From Brevundimonas sp. Root1279 (GTDB lineage Bacteria; Pseudomonadota; Alphaproteobacteria; Caulobacterales; Caulobacteraceae): a stretch of 64,000 nucleotides of DNA. The translations under genes and the position numbers were made by a program. The notes beneath the pieces were generated by a model, which searched no databases, was not told the DNA's origin, and saw only the letters and a program-made list of their open reading frames with translations. The number at the start of each line of letters is the position of its first letter. Positions within the stretch are counted from its first letter, which is position 1. Of this stretch, positions 1 through 7,753 are shown piece after piece. The stretch lies in NCBI RefSeq assembly GCF_001425945.1, contig NZ_LMEB01000004.1, positions 482,537 through 546,536 on the forward strand, in the 5' to 3' direction.

Positions 1-33
1 CGTCAGGGATTCGCCGACGCCCGCGAATTCCCC

Positions 34-948
34 CTATCGCGGCGCTTCACGCGCGGGCCGGCTCCGGGCCATGCCCCGCGCCACCTCGCGCTGCTGGGCG
101 GTGACGCTGGTCTGGTCGAGGTCCGCGCTGTAGAGCGCGGTCAGATAGGCCCTGTCCCAATCCGTCAGCCCAGGATTTCCCGCCGGGTCCTCGAACAGAT
201 TGAGGATGGTGTGGAAGGATCGGGTGTCGGCGTGGGGGTCGACCTGGGCCAGCGAGACCATGGCGACATAATCCGCTAGCTGGCCCAACCCGATCCCATG
301 CGCCCGCGCGGCGTCGACGATGATCACCGCGCCCTGCAGGTCGTTCTGTATCTGGGTTCTCAGCCGCGAGGCCTGGAAGGTGCGGATCACGGGTGGGTCA
401 TATCCGGGCAGGCGGGTGGCGGCCTCTCCGGTCTCGGAATCGACAGGCAGGCTGAGGAGCCACCAGCGGACCGCGTTCTCATTGCTTTGGAACTCGGCCA
501 GGTCGCGGCGACTCTGGTTCACTCCGCTGGCTCCGGTATCGAAATACCGCGGGCGCGCCTCGACCAAGGCTCGGGCCAGCGCCTGTCCGTCGGAGGTGGC
601 GACGATCATGACGTTCGCCCGGCAGCCCGGCTCGCCCGGCTCCAGCCCCACCTGCATCGCGATGTAGGAGACGCGGTCGATCAGAGGCTGCGCGACCTCC
701 GGACGCAGGTTCGCCGTCCCGATGCAGACCTTTCTGTCCCAGCGCGCGGGGCCCTGGCTTCCAACCGGATCCGCCACCGCGTCAACGAAACGCCGCGCCA
801 CCTCGTCCTCGCTCAGCCCATTGACCATCACGTCGGGAAGCGTGGCCTCCACGGGAGGCTGCTGGGCCGCCGGGGGCTGTTGGCCCGCGGGCGGCGTCTG
901 CTGCGCGGCCAGCAGGAGAGCGGCCACCGCGCCGGTGAAAGGGGACAT
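34..948 (-). CDS. Hypothetical secreted protein, tandem paralog A1
   Basis: The 304-residue product starts with a short hydrophobic segment and a Gln/Pro-rich linker, which suggests export. The start is backed by a GGGAGG ribosome site about 7 bases upstream. The body shares an ordered set of motifs with the next gene: ARWDR-VC-G-ANL, LE-GEPGCR-N--IVA, VRWW--SLPV---TGE, and a C-terminal LTDWD--YL-ALY. Conserved cysteines lie in the first two motifs. I do not recognise the family. The C-terminal motif loosely recalls DUF2927-type proteins, but that is only a resemblance. The two genes lie in the same orientation 135 bases apart and look like an old tandem duplication. Confidence 0.75.
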   Translation of the reverse strand: MSPFTGAVAALLLAAQQTPPAGQQPPAAQQPPVEATLPDVMVNGLSEDEVARRFVDAVADPVGSQGPARWDRKVCIGTANLRPEVAQPLIDRVSYIAMQVGLEPGEPGCRANVMIVATSDGQALARALVEARPRYFDTGASGVNQSRRDLAEFQSNENAVRWWLLSLPVDSETGEAATRLPGYDPPVIRTFQASRLRTQIQNDLQGAVIIVDAARAHGIGLGQLADYVAMVSLAQVDPHADTRSFHTILNLFEDPAGNPGLTDWDRAYLTALYSADLDQTSVTAQQREVARGMARSRPAREAPR

Positions 949-1083
949 CGACCACCTCCCTGATGCCGCCCATACGGCGGCCCGGAACCCGTCGACTATA
1001 GGCCCGTCCGGGACGCACCACCATGCCGGTATCCGGACGCACTCGACAACGTGAGAGCGCGCCGCGCCCGGGTGGCGTGACGG

Positions 1084-2043
1084 TCAGGGCGTCGGCGTTG
1101 GCGCCGCTTCGGGCCGCTCTTCATGGGACCGGGTCTGCTCCTCGACCAATCCGCGCACGATCTCCCGCGCCTGTTGATCGGGATTCAGGAGGTTGCGCGG
1201 CGCGTCGTAGAGGGCGTGCAGATAGTCGAGGTCCCAATCGGTCAGCCCGGCCATCTGTTCTTCGGCAGTGAACAGGTTCAGCACGCTCGGCCAGCTGGAG
1301 ACGTCGGCGGTCGCATCGATCTGGGCCAGCGCCACCAGGGCCACATAGTCGCTGAGCCCGTCGAACCGGACCTCGTCCATCCTTGATGCGTCCAGAATGA
1401 CGATCGCCCGAACCAGGTCGTCGCGAACATTGCTGCTCAGATGCGAGGCCTCGCGCACGCGCAGCTGCGGGGCCTCCTCATCCTTCAGTCGGATGGCGAT
1501 TTCCCCGGTGTCCGCGCCGACTGGAAGGCTGACGAGCCACCACCGCACCGGCGCATCCGTCGACTGGAACTGTTCCAGGGCCCGGCTGCCCAGATCGGTA
1601 TGGTTCAGCGCGGGGCGGAATCCGAAGCGGTCTTCCTCGACCATCCCTCGAGCCAGGGAGTCGGGTTCGTTCTCGGCCACGATCAGGATGTTGGGCCGGC
1701 ATCCCGGCTCGCCGACCTCGAGACCCAGCTCGATGGCGATGGCCGAGACGCGATCGATCATGAACTGCGCATAGGGCCGCTTCAGGTTGGCGACGCCCAC
1801 GCAGACCGCTCGATCCCACCGGGCCAGGCCTCGCCCAGGCGGGGCGGCGACCACCTCTTCGACGAACCGGGCCGCCCGGTTGACGATCGACCGTTGTCCC
1901 ACCGCGTCGACCGCGCCGAGGTCCACCTCGCCGCCGGCGGTCGCCGGCGGCGTCTGGGGCGGAGTCTGCGGTTCAGGCTGATCAGAAAGCTGCGGGGCAG
2001 CCAAAAGCGCGAGGGCCGACAACAAGGCTGGCGCTGACATCAC
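1084..2043 (-). CDS. Hypothetical secreted protein, tandem paralog A2
   Basis: This 319-residue protein is a diverged copy of its downstream neighbour. It has a probable signal peptide (MMSAPALLSALALLAAP), then a Pro/Thr-rich spacer and the same ordered motifs: ARWDRAVCVGVANL, LE-GEPGCRPNILIVAE, VRWWLVSLPV, and LTDWDLDYLHALYDAP near the C terminus. A GGGAGGAA ribosome site precedes the ATG. It probably acts in the envelope or periplasm. There are no recognisable catalytic motifs and I assign no function. The pair may be cotranscribed on the minus strand, downstream of the trigger factor terminator. Confidence 0.75.
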   Translation of the reverse strand: MMSAPALLSALALLAAPQLSDQPEPQTPPQTPPATAGGEVDLGAVDAVGQRSIVNRAARFVEEVVAAPPGRGLARWDRAVCVGVANLKRPYAQFMIDRVSAIAIELGLEVGEPGCRPNILIVAENEPDSLARGMVEEDRFGFRPALNHTDLGSRALEQFQSTDAPVRWWLVSLPVGADTGEIAIRLKDEEAPQLRVREASHLSSNVRDDLVRAIVILDASRMDEVRFDGLSDYVALVALAQIDATADVSSWPSVLNLFTAEEQMAGLTDWDLDYLHALYDAPRNLLNPDQQAREIVRGLVEEQTRSHEERPEAAPTPTP

Positions 2044-2131
2044 GATTCCTCCCGTAAACGATGAACCGCCGTCGGAGACTATACTCTCCGCCCGAACTCA
2101 CGGTCGGTCAACGACGACTCCAAAAAGCAAA

Positions 2132-2158
2132 GCCCCCGCCCGGAGACCGGACGGGGGC
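2132..2158 (-). terminator. Intrinsic terminator after tig
   Basis: A 12-bp GC-rich stem (one G/T mismatch) with a 3-base loop is followed on the minus strand by a T-rich run (TTTGCTTTTTGG). It lies about 30 bases past the trigger factor stop. Confidence 0.8.
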
Positions 2159-2190
2159 GAAGCCTTGAAGCTGGGAAACTTAGAAGCCGA

Positions 2191-3534
2191 TCAGGCTTCG
2201 TCTTCTTCCTTGAGCAGCTCTTCCTTGGTGATCGGCGCGTCCTTCACCTCGGCGGTGTTGAAGATCAGTTCGCAGACCTTCTCTTCGTAGATCGGGGCGC
2301 GCATCTGGGCGGCGGCGTTCGGGTTCTGGCGATAGAAGTCCAGCACCTGGCGCTCCTGGCCCGGGTAGTTGCGGGCCTCGGCCATGATCGCCTGGTTCAG
2401 CTCCTGGTCGGTGACCTGGACGTTGTTGGCACGACCGATCTCGGCGAGCACCAGACCCAGGCGCACGCGGCGCTCGGCGATCTTCTGGTACTCTTCCTTG
2501 AGCTTCTTCTCGGACTTCTTGGCGTCCTCTTCCGGCAGGCGGCCGGCGTCCTTGTCGGCCTGCACCTGGCTCCAGATGCCGTCAAACTCGGCTTCCACCA
2601 TCTTCGGCGGCAGCGGGAAGTCGTGGGCCTTGTCCAGGGCGTCCAGCAGGGCGCGCTTCAGTTTGAAGCGGGCGGCGCCGGTGTACTGCTGGTTCAGGTT
2701 GGCGCGGAGCAGCTCCTTGAGCTTGTCCAGCGACTCCAGGCCGATGCGCTTGGCGAAGTCTTCGTCCACCTTGGCGGCGACTTCGGCCTTGATGGCCTTG
2801 ACGGTGATGTCGAAGGTCGCGGCTTTGCCGGCCAGGTGCTTGGCCTGGTATTCTTCCGGGAAGGTGACCTCGATGGTCTTCTCTTCGCCGACCTTGGCGC
2901 CCTTCAGCTGCTCTTCGAAGCCCGGGATGAAGCGACCCGAACCGATCACCAGCTGGGCGTCGGTGGCGGCGCCGCCCTCGAAGGGCTCGCCGTCCAGCTT
3001 GCCGAGGAAGTCGATGGTCAGCTCGTCGCCTTCAGCGGCCTTGACCGTCTTGCCCTTCTTGTCCTCGTACGACTTGGCCTGGCCGGCCAGCTCGTTGAGG
3101 GCTTCGTCCAGATCGGCGTCGGTGGCCTCGTAGGTCGGGCGCTCCAGCTTGATCTTCTTGATGTCGGTCGGGGTGAAGTCCGGCATGACTTCCAGCGACA
3201 TTTCGTAGGCCAGGTCGTCCTGACCGGCGATGACCTTCTCCATGTCCGAGGTCAGCTTCATCTCGGCCGGAGCGGCCGGACGCAGCTTGGCCTCGTCGAG
3301 GGCCTTCTGGCTGGTCTCGTTGATCGCCGTGTTGATGATTTCGCCCATCAGGTCGCGGCCGTAGGTCTTCTTGACGTGCGAGGTCGGGACCTTGCCGGGA
3401 CGGAAGCCCTTCAGCTTCATCTGCGGCGCGACTTCCTTCAGCTTCGCGTCCAGCTTCTGGTTCAGCTCGGCGGCGGGGATGGTCACCGCGATCACGCGGC
3501 TCAGACCTTCGTTGGACTTTTCGACGACTTGCAT
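2191..3534 (-). CDS. tig: Trigger factor, ribosome-bound chaperone and peptidyl-prolyl isomerase
   Basis: The 447-residue protein has the three trigger factor parts in order. The N-terminal ribosome-binding domain carries a GFRPGKVP signature (known ribosome-docking loop) near residue 45. A central FKBP-type domain follows, with GDELTIDFLGKLDGEPFEGG and a GFEEQLKGAKVGEEKTI stretch. The C-terminal helical chaperone domain ends in an acidic tail. The open frame extends 28 codons upstream, but the family begins at MQVVEKSNEGLS, so I place the start at 3534. The usual clpP-clpX-lon partners do not follow it here. A strong terminator ends the unit. Confidence 0.97.
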   Translation of the reverse strand: MQVVEKSNEGLSRVIAVTIPAAELNQKLDAKLKEVAPQMKLKGFRPGKVPTSHVKKTYGRDLMGEIINTAINETSQKALDEAKLRPAAPAEMKLTSDMEKVIAGQDDLAYEMSLEVMPDFTPTDIKKIKLERPTYEATDADLDEALNELAGQAKSYEDKKGKTVKAAEGDELTIDFLGKLDGEPFEGGAATDAQLVIGSGRFIPGFEEQLKGAKVGEEKTIEVTFPEEYQAKHLAGKAATFDITVKAIKAEVAAKVDEDFAKRIGLESLDKLKELLRANLNQQYTGAARFKLKRALLDALDKAHDFPLPPKMVEAEFDGIWSQVQADKDAGRLPEEDAKKSEKKLKEEYQKIAERRVRLGLVLAEIGRANNVQVTDQELNQAIMAEARNYPGQERQVLDFYRQNPNAAAQMRAPIYEEKVCELIFNTAEVKDAPITKEELLKEEDEA

Positions 3535-3727
3535 GGCCGGGATATCTGACGCTCTGGGGCGGCGCCCCGCGGGAGGCGCTGCGCGATGTGGGTAAAGCAA
3601 CAAGGGCCGCCAAGCCATTTCAGCGAGGCGGCGCCTTTGAAGCCCGCCCTTATGTCGATCACGGCCCCAAAGGTCAACGTGAGCCGCAGCGGTTTCGGCC
3701 GCGAGGCTGCGCGGCTATCTATCGAGG

Positions 3728-4429
3728 ATGAGCGAGTCCCCTCCCCCGATCGGCGTCGCCGTCTTCCCCGTGACGCCCCTGCAGCAGAACTGCACCCTGG
3801 TCTGGTGCCGGAAGACCCGGAAGGCGGCGATCATCGATCCCGGCGCGTCAGTCGACGGCCTGATCGCCGCGACGGCCAAGCAGGGCCTGACCCTGGACGC
3901 CATCTGGATCACCCATGGCCACCTCGATCACGCCGGCGGCGCGGCCGAGATGCAGGAGAAAACCGGGCTGGAGATCATCGGCCCCCACGAGGCCGACCAG
4001 TTCTGGATCGACGGCATTCCCCAACAGGGCCAGATGTACGGCATGCCGGGCGTCCGTAGCTTCACCCCCAGCCGCTGGCTGACCGACGGCGACACGGTGA
4101 CTCTGGGCGAAACGACCTGGGAGGTGATTCACTGCCCAGGCCACACGCCCGGACATGTGATCTTCTTCAATCGCGAGGCCCGCTTCGCCCAGGTCGGCGA
4201 CGTGCTGTTCCAGGGCTCGATCGGTCGCACCGATTTCCCGATGAGCGACCACGGCGCGCTGCTCAACGCCATTACGAACAAGCTCTGGCCGCTGGGCGAC
4301 GACGTCACCTTCGTGCCAGGCCATGGCCCCAGCTCGACCTTCGGGGCCGAGCGGCGCAGCAATCCGTTCGTCTCGGACGCGGCCATGACCCGGGCGCCGA
4401 TTCCGCGGCCGGCGTCCGGGCCGTCCTAG
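3728..4429 (+). CDS. Metallo-beta-lactamase-fold hydrolase (glyoxalase II-like, YcbL type)
   Basis: The 233-residue cytosolic protein carries the zinc motif THGHLDHAGG (H63, H65, D67, H68). It also has the later histidines of the fold in HCPGHTPGHV and FVPGHGPSS, and a metal-bridging Asp in QVGDVLF. The length and the GSIGRTDFP motif match the YcbL/GloB-like subgroup, whose members hydrolyse thioesters such as S-lactoylglutathione. The physiological substrate cannot be read from sequence. It is divergent from trigger factor, across a 193-base gap with no tRNA or other gene that I could find. Confidence 0.88.
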   Translation: MSESPPPIGVAVFPVTPLQQNCTLVWCRKTRKAAIIDPGASVDGLIAATAKQGLTLDAIWITHGHLDHAGGAAEMQEKTGLEIIGPHEADQFWIDGIPQQGQMYGMPGVRSFTPSRWLTDGDTVTLGETTWEVIHCPGHTPGHVIFFNREARFAQVGDVLFQGSIGRTDFPMSDHGALLNAITNKLWPLGDDVTFVPGHGPSSTFGAERRSNPFVSDAAMTRAPIPRPASGPS

Positions 4430-4432
4430 GCC

Positions 4433-4723
4433 TCAGCGAGACATCAGCAGGCCGATGACCAGGCCGATTCCGAGAGCGTAGAGGGTCGCGCGCATCGGCT
4501 CGTCCTCGATCGAACGACGCAGCCGCACGGCGCGCGCCCGGCCCCATGCGCGGGCGGCGACGGCGTCGTCGCGCACCGCCTCATGCAGCGGACGGGGCCC
4601 GATGTTCCGCTCCTCGCCATCCACCAGAATGGTGTCCGCGGCGCGATCCAGGCGGGCCGACGGCAGGTCGGTCGGCTCGTCGATGTCATCCGGCGTCGGG
4701 GTCGTCTGGAGGGTGTCGGACAT
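4433..4723 (-). CDS. Small tail-anchored membrane protein of unknown function
   Basis: The 96-residue protein is acidic in its first third and Arg/Ala-rich in the middle. It ends in a single hydrophobic helix (ATLYALGIGLVIGLLMS) at the extreme C terminus. That architecture resembles the ElaB/YqjD/DUF883 group of stationary-phase inner-membrane proteins, but the helical N-terminal signature is not clear enough to name the family. Its stop lies 3 bases from the stop of the convergent hydrolase gene. A GGAAC string just before the ATG probably serves as ribosome site rather than promoter. Confidence 0.65.
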   Translation of the reverse strand: MSDTLQTTPTPDDIDEPTDLPSARLDRAADTILVDGEERNIGPRPLHEAVRDDAVAARAWGRARAVRLRRSIEDEPMRATLYALGIGLVIGLLMSR

Positions 4724-4851
4724 GGTGCGTTCCTGTGATGAGGGAGGTCGGCATGAGGAAGTCTCCCGCCCCCGAGGCGGTTCCAGCGCGGCTCAATCGT
4801 GATTGAACGGCCCGCGCTCCGACGGCGTTCGACCGATGGAAGGAGCCTGCC

Positions 4852-5031
4852 ATGACCTATATCGAGCCCACGCCGCCCGGGACCCCGCAGCCGGAGATCC
4901 AGCCCCCCGATACGCCTGGGCCCGATCTCGATCCCTCGGCGGTTCCGGACGAGATGCCGCCCCTCGAACCGGGCGGCGGCGGCGACGGCGACTCACGTCC
5001 GCATGACGGCGATCGCCGGCCGGTTCCGTGA
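4852..5031 (+). CDS. 59-residue Pro/Asp/Gly-rich small protein
   Basis: ATG at 4852 is preceded by a good AAGGAG ribosome site 7 bases away and opens a 59-codon frame (MTYIEPTPPGTPQPEIQ...). The product is about one quarter proline with many Asp and Gly, has no membrane segment, and is probably disordered. Similar short PPDTPGPD-type proteins are often annotated as hypothetical. A TGAAC-N17-CGTT sequence at 4804-4829, one mismatch from an EcfG promoter, lies just upstream. The neighbouring KGG gene points to the same stress context. No function is assigned. Confidence 0.6.
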   Translation: MTYIEPTPPGTPQPEIQPPDTPGPDLDPSAVPDEMPPLEPGGGGDGDSRPHDGDRRPVP

Positions 5032-5070
5032 AAACCCCTGATTCGCTCGCGTTTGTGTGAGGCGCCCTTC

Positions 5071-5095
5071 GGAACCGCAAGGCCTCCGGGCGGTT
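5071..5095 (+). promoter_or_regulatory. Probable EcfG-type promoter of the KGG gene
   Basis: GGAAC at 5071-5075, a 16-base spacer, then GGTT at 5092-5095 (one mismatch to CGTT). The predicted start of transcription gives a leader of about 35 bases before the ATG at 5136, similar to the other EcfG-type promoters in this window. Confidence 0.6.
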
Positions 5096-5135
5096 CACCA
5101 TTCAACCTCGACCGTCACCACGAAAGGATATCCCG

Positions 5136-5360
5136 ATGGCTTTGAACACGCCCACCCGGGCTTCCGGCGTGTCCAAGCGGGGCTTCGCCTCCATGGACCC
5201 GGAACGGCAACGTGAGATCGCCCGCAAGGGCGGGGCCAGCGTACCCAGCGAAAAGCGCAGCTTCTCGCAGGATCGCAGCCTGGCCGCACAGGCCGGCCGC
5301 AAGGGCGGCGAGGCCTCCCACGGGTCGCGCAGCAAGGAGCCGCGCACCCCGACCGGCTGA
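5136..5360 (+). CDS. KGG-repeat general stress protein (con-10 / GsiB-like)
   Basis: The 74-residue, basic, hydrophilic protein carries the hallmark GFASMDPERQREIARKGG repeat start and a second AAQAGRKGGEA unit. Con-10/KGG proteins (YciG, GsiB type) are small, unstructured and stress-induced. In alphaproteobacteria such genes are often under EcfG control. A near-consensus EcfG promoter lies 41 bases upstream of the start, which agrees with that role. It forms a stand-alone unit that converges on egtBD, with a shared hairpin terminator between them. Confidence 0.88.
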   Translation: MALNTPTRASGVSKRGFASMDPERQREIARKGGASVPSEKRSFSQDRSLAAQAGRKGGEASHGSRSKEPRTPTG

Positions 5361-5389
5361 TGCCGCCTTAAACAAAAAGAGACTGCGAC

Positions 5390-5415
5390 AGGGCGACGCC
5401 GCAAGGCGTCGCCCT
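5390..5415. terminator. Bidirectional terminator between KGG gene and egtBD
   Basis: A perfect 11-bp stem (AGGGCGACGCC) with a GCAA tetraloop lies between two convergent stops. The minus-strand side continues into a CTCTTTTTG tract. The plus-strand side has a weaker tail. Confidence 0.75.
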
Positions 5416-5422
5416 TGCTCGT

Positions 5423-7582
5423 TCAGGCCTCGAGCAGGGCCAGGGCGACCGATGGCGCAGAGCCGGCCTCGAAGGCGGCCACCGTCCAGCCCGCAGCCGC
5501 GGCAAGTTCGCGCACCGAGCCTTCAGTGAATTTGCGCGAGTTCTCGGTGTGGACCGTCTCTCCCTTGCGGAAGCGAATGACGCGGCCGTCGATCGTGACT
5601 TCCGTGTCGCGCAGAGCCTCCAGATGCATCTCCATCCGCGAGGCGGCCGCGTTCCAGCGCGCACGATGCGCAAAGGCGTCGATATCGAAACCGGCCTCCA
5701 GCTCCCGATTGGCGCGGACCAGCAGGTTGCGGTTGAAGGCCGCCGTCACGCCCTGGGCGTCATCATAAGCGGCGACCAAGATGCCTTCCGGCTTCACCAG
5801 GTCGACACCCAGGATGAACAGGGCGTCGTCGCCCAGCAGCGCCCGGGCGGCGCGCAGGAAGGCTTCGGCCTCGGTCGGCTCCAGGTTGCCGATCGTCGAC
5901 CCCGGGAAGAAGCCCATCCGCCGCCCCTCGCCGATGCCGGCCGGGAGTGCGGCCAGGTGCAGGAAGTCGCCGACCAGGGGCGCGACCTTCAGACCGTGGT
6001 AGCTCTCGTCGATCCGTTGGGCGGCGGCGTCCAGAGCGTCGGCGCTGATGTCGATCGGCACATAGGCGGCCAGGTCGGGTGCGGCGTCGAGCACGATGCG
6101 GGTCTTCTCGCTGGCGCCCGAGCCGAACTCGACCAGCACCGCGCCCGGGCCGAACCGCTTGGCCCAATCCGGCGCCACACGGCGCAGCAACGCCGCCTCC
6201 TGCCGGGTCGGATAATATTCCGGCAGGCGCGTGATCTCCTCGAACAGGCGCGAGCCCTCGGCGTCGTAGAACCATTTGGGCGACGCCGTCTTCGGCTCCT
6301 GGCTCAGGCCGGCGAGCAGATCGCGGCGGAAGCGGGCGGTCTCGCCCTCCTGGCTGGCCCGGGCGGCCGGTGTGGTCACGTCTGAAGCCAGTCTCACGCC
6401 CATGAACGCCCACCTTTGGTGCGGATAGAAGAAGTTCCGGTAGGTCAAACGCGCATGACCCTCGGGGGTGGCGAAGGAAGACCCGCGCAGCACCATCTGA
6501 TTGGCCATGAACTTGCCGTTGTACTCCGAGGCCGTGCCCTCGGTTGGCCGGAAGCCGCGGTAGGGCGCATACCCGCTGGCGGTCCATTGCCAGACCTCGC
6601 CGAAGGGGTTCGAGAAGGCCTCCGGGAGACTGCGAACCGCATGCTCCCACTCGGCCTCGGTTGGCAGGCGGCGACCGGCCCAACGGGCGTAGGCCTCGGC
6701 CTCGTAGAAACTGACGTGGCGGACCGGCGCCTGCCAATCAACCGGACATCGGCCGGTCAGACCCATGACCGTCCACCCTCCCCCGTCCTGTCGCCAGTAC
6801 AACGGCGCGGTCCAGGCGTTGGCCTGCACCGCCGCCCAGCCGTCCGACAGCCAGAGCTCGGGCCGCGCATAGGCCCCGTCCTCGATGAAGGCGATCCACT
6901 CGCCGTTGGTCACCAGGTCGTGGTCGAGGCGGTAGGCATCCAACCACACACGATGCGCCGGCCCCTCGTTGTCGAAGGCGAAGCCCTCGCCGTCATGGCC
7001 GATGCGGACCAGACCGCCCTCAAAGCGCGCGGAGCCGCCGACGGGCGCATCCGCCGCCGCCGCTCGCGGCTCCACGGCGTAGGCCGCCGGCTCCAGCGGC
7101 GAGCGGGACATTAGGTTCAGCAAGTCCATCAGGAACAACTCCTGGTGCTGCTGGTCGTGATGCAGGCCCAGGGTGAACAGGTAAGCCTGCCGACCTGCGG
7201 GCGGCCCATCGGCCAGCCAGGCCTCCATCCGCCGGTCGATCTCGGCCCGATAGGCGAGAACCTCATCCAGCGCCGGCCGGGTCATCAGCCCGCGCTCGGG
7301 GCGTTCGACCCGCTCGCCGAGACTTTCGTAGTAGCTGTTGAACAGAACCTGGTAGCGCGGGTCGACGGGCTGATAGCCGGGCGTCTCGCCCAGGATCATG
7401 GCCTCGAAGAACCAGCTGGTATGCGCCAGATGCCACTTGCCGGGGCTGCAATCGGCCATCGACTGGGCCGCCAGATCTTCGGCGCTGAGGCCCTCGGCCA
7501 GTGCGGGCATGGCGGCCCGGATGCGGCGGTAGTGCTCCAGCCGAGGGTCGGCGGAGGCCGCGGCCCTGTTCGATGCGGTCAT
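5423..7582 (-). CDS. egtBD: EgtB-EgtD fusion: ergothioneine biosynthesis sulfoxide synthase plus histidine trimethyltransferase
   Basis: One continuous 719-residue frame holds both early ergothioneine enzymes. Residues 1 to about 395 are EgtB. The DinB-like part carries the iron ligands (HLAH around H54, then HX3HXE at H142, H146, E148), and a formylglycine-generating-like domain ends in FMGVRLASD. After a linker of about 15 residues, EgtD begins (WFYDAEGSRLFEEIT-LPEYYPTRQE). It shows VEFGSGASEKT (SAM site), YVPIDIS and FFPGSTIGNLEP. Free-standing EgtB and EgtD are about 420 and 320 residues, so both appear complete. Upstream ATG codons are rejected because they lie inside the promoter -10 element. 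A perfect EcfG promoter precedes the gene. Fungal Egt1 fuses the same domains in the opposite order. Confidence 0.93.
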   Translation of the reverse strand: MTASNRAAASADPRLEHYRRIRAAMPALAEGLSAEDLAAQSMADCSPGKWHLAHTSWFFEAMILGETPGYQPVDPRYQVLFNSYYESLGERVERPERGLMTRPALDEVLAYRAEIDRRMEAWLADGPPAGRQAYLFTLGLHHDQQHQELFLMDLLNLMSRSPLEPAAYAVEPRAAAADAPVGGSARFEGGLVRIGHDGEGFAFDNEGPAHRVWLDAYRLDHDLVTNGEWIAFIEDGAYARPELWLSDGWAAVQANAWTAPLYWRQDGGGWTVMGLTGRCPVDWQAPVRHVSFYEAEAYARWAGRRLPTEAEWEHAVRSLPEAFSNPFGEVWQWTASGYAPYRGFRPTEGTASEYNGKFMANQMVLRGSSFATPEGHARLTYRNFFYPHQRWAFMGVRLASDVTTPAARASQEGETARFRRDLLAGLSQEPKTASPKWFYDAEGSRLFEEITRLPEYYPTRQEAALLRRVAPDWAKRFGPGAVLVEFGSGASEKTRIVLDAAPDLAAYVPIDISADALDAAAQRIDESYHGLKVAPLVGDFLHLAALPAGIGEGRRMGFFPGSTIGNLEPTEAEAFLRAARALLGDDALFILGVDLVKPEGILVAAYDDAQGVTAAFNRNLLVRANRELEAGFDIDAFAHRARWNAAASRMEMHLEALRDTEVTIDGRVIRFRKGETVHTENSRKFTEGSVRELAAAAGWTVAAFEAGSAPSVALALLEA

Positions 7583-7624
7583 GCGGACGGCCCCTCGTCG
7601 CGATCCGTTTCCGGAATTACGCAA

Positions 7625-7649
7625 AACGGACCCAGTTTGGCTTTGTTCC
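7625..7649 (-). promoter_or_regulatory. EcfG-type promoter of egtBD
   Basis: Read on the minus strand, GGAAC (7649-7645), a 16-base spacer and CGTT (7628-7625) match the alphaproteobacterial EcfG consensus exactly. The -10 element lies about 43 bases upstream of the ATG at 7582. Confidence 0.85.
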
Positions 7650-7671
7650 TGCCGACAACCGCGGGTTCATC

Positions 7672-7696
7672 GGAACAGTCGGGGGGAGCAGGCGTT
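7672..7696 (+). promoter_or_regulatory. EcfG-type promoter of the sigma factor gene
   Basis: GGAAC at 7672-7676, a 16-base spacer and CGTT at 7693-7696 match the EcfG consensus exactly. The site lies 57 bases upstream of the sigma ATG, so the sigma factor probably activates its own gene. The -35 boxes of this promoter and the egtBD promoter are only 22 bases apart, back to back. Confidence 0.85.
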
Positions 7697-7753
7697 GTCA
7701 TCCCACGTCGCCGCCTTCCGGCGATCCACCTGCCGCCCCAAGAGCCTGTCCGC

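Noticed and set aside
3535..3727. tRNA gene between trigger factor and the hydrolase
   Set aside because: No cloverleaf or T-loop consensus could be formed on either strand; no tRNA was found elsewhere in the window either.
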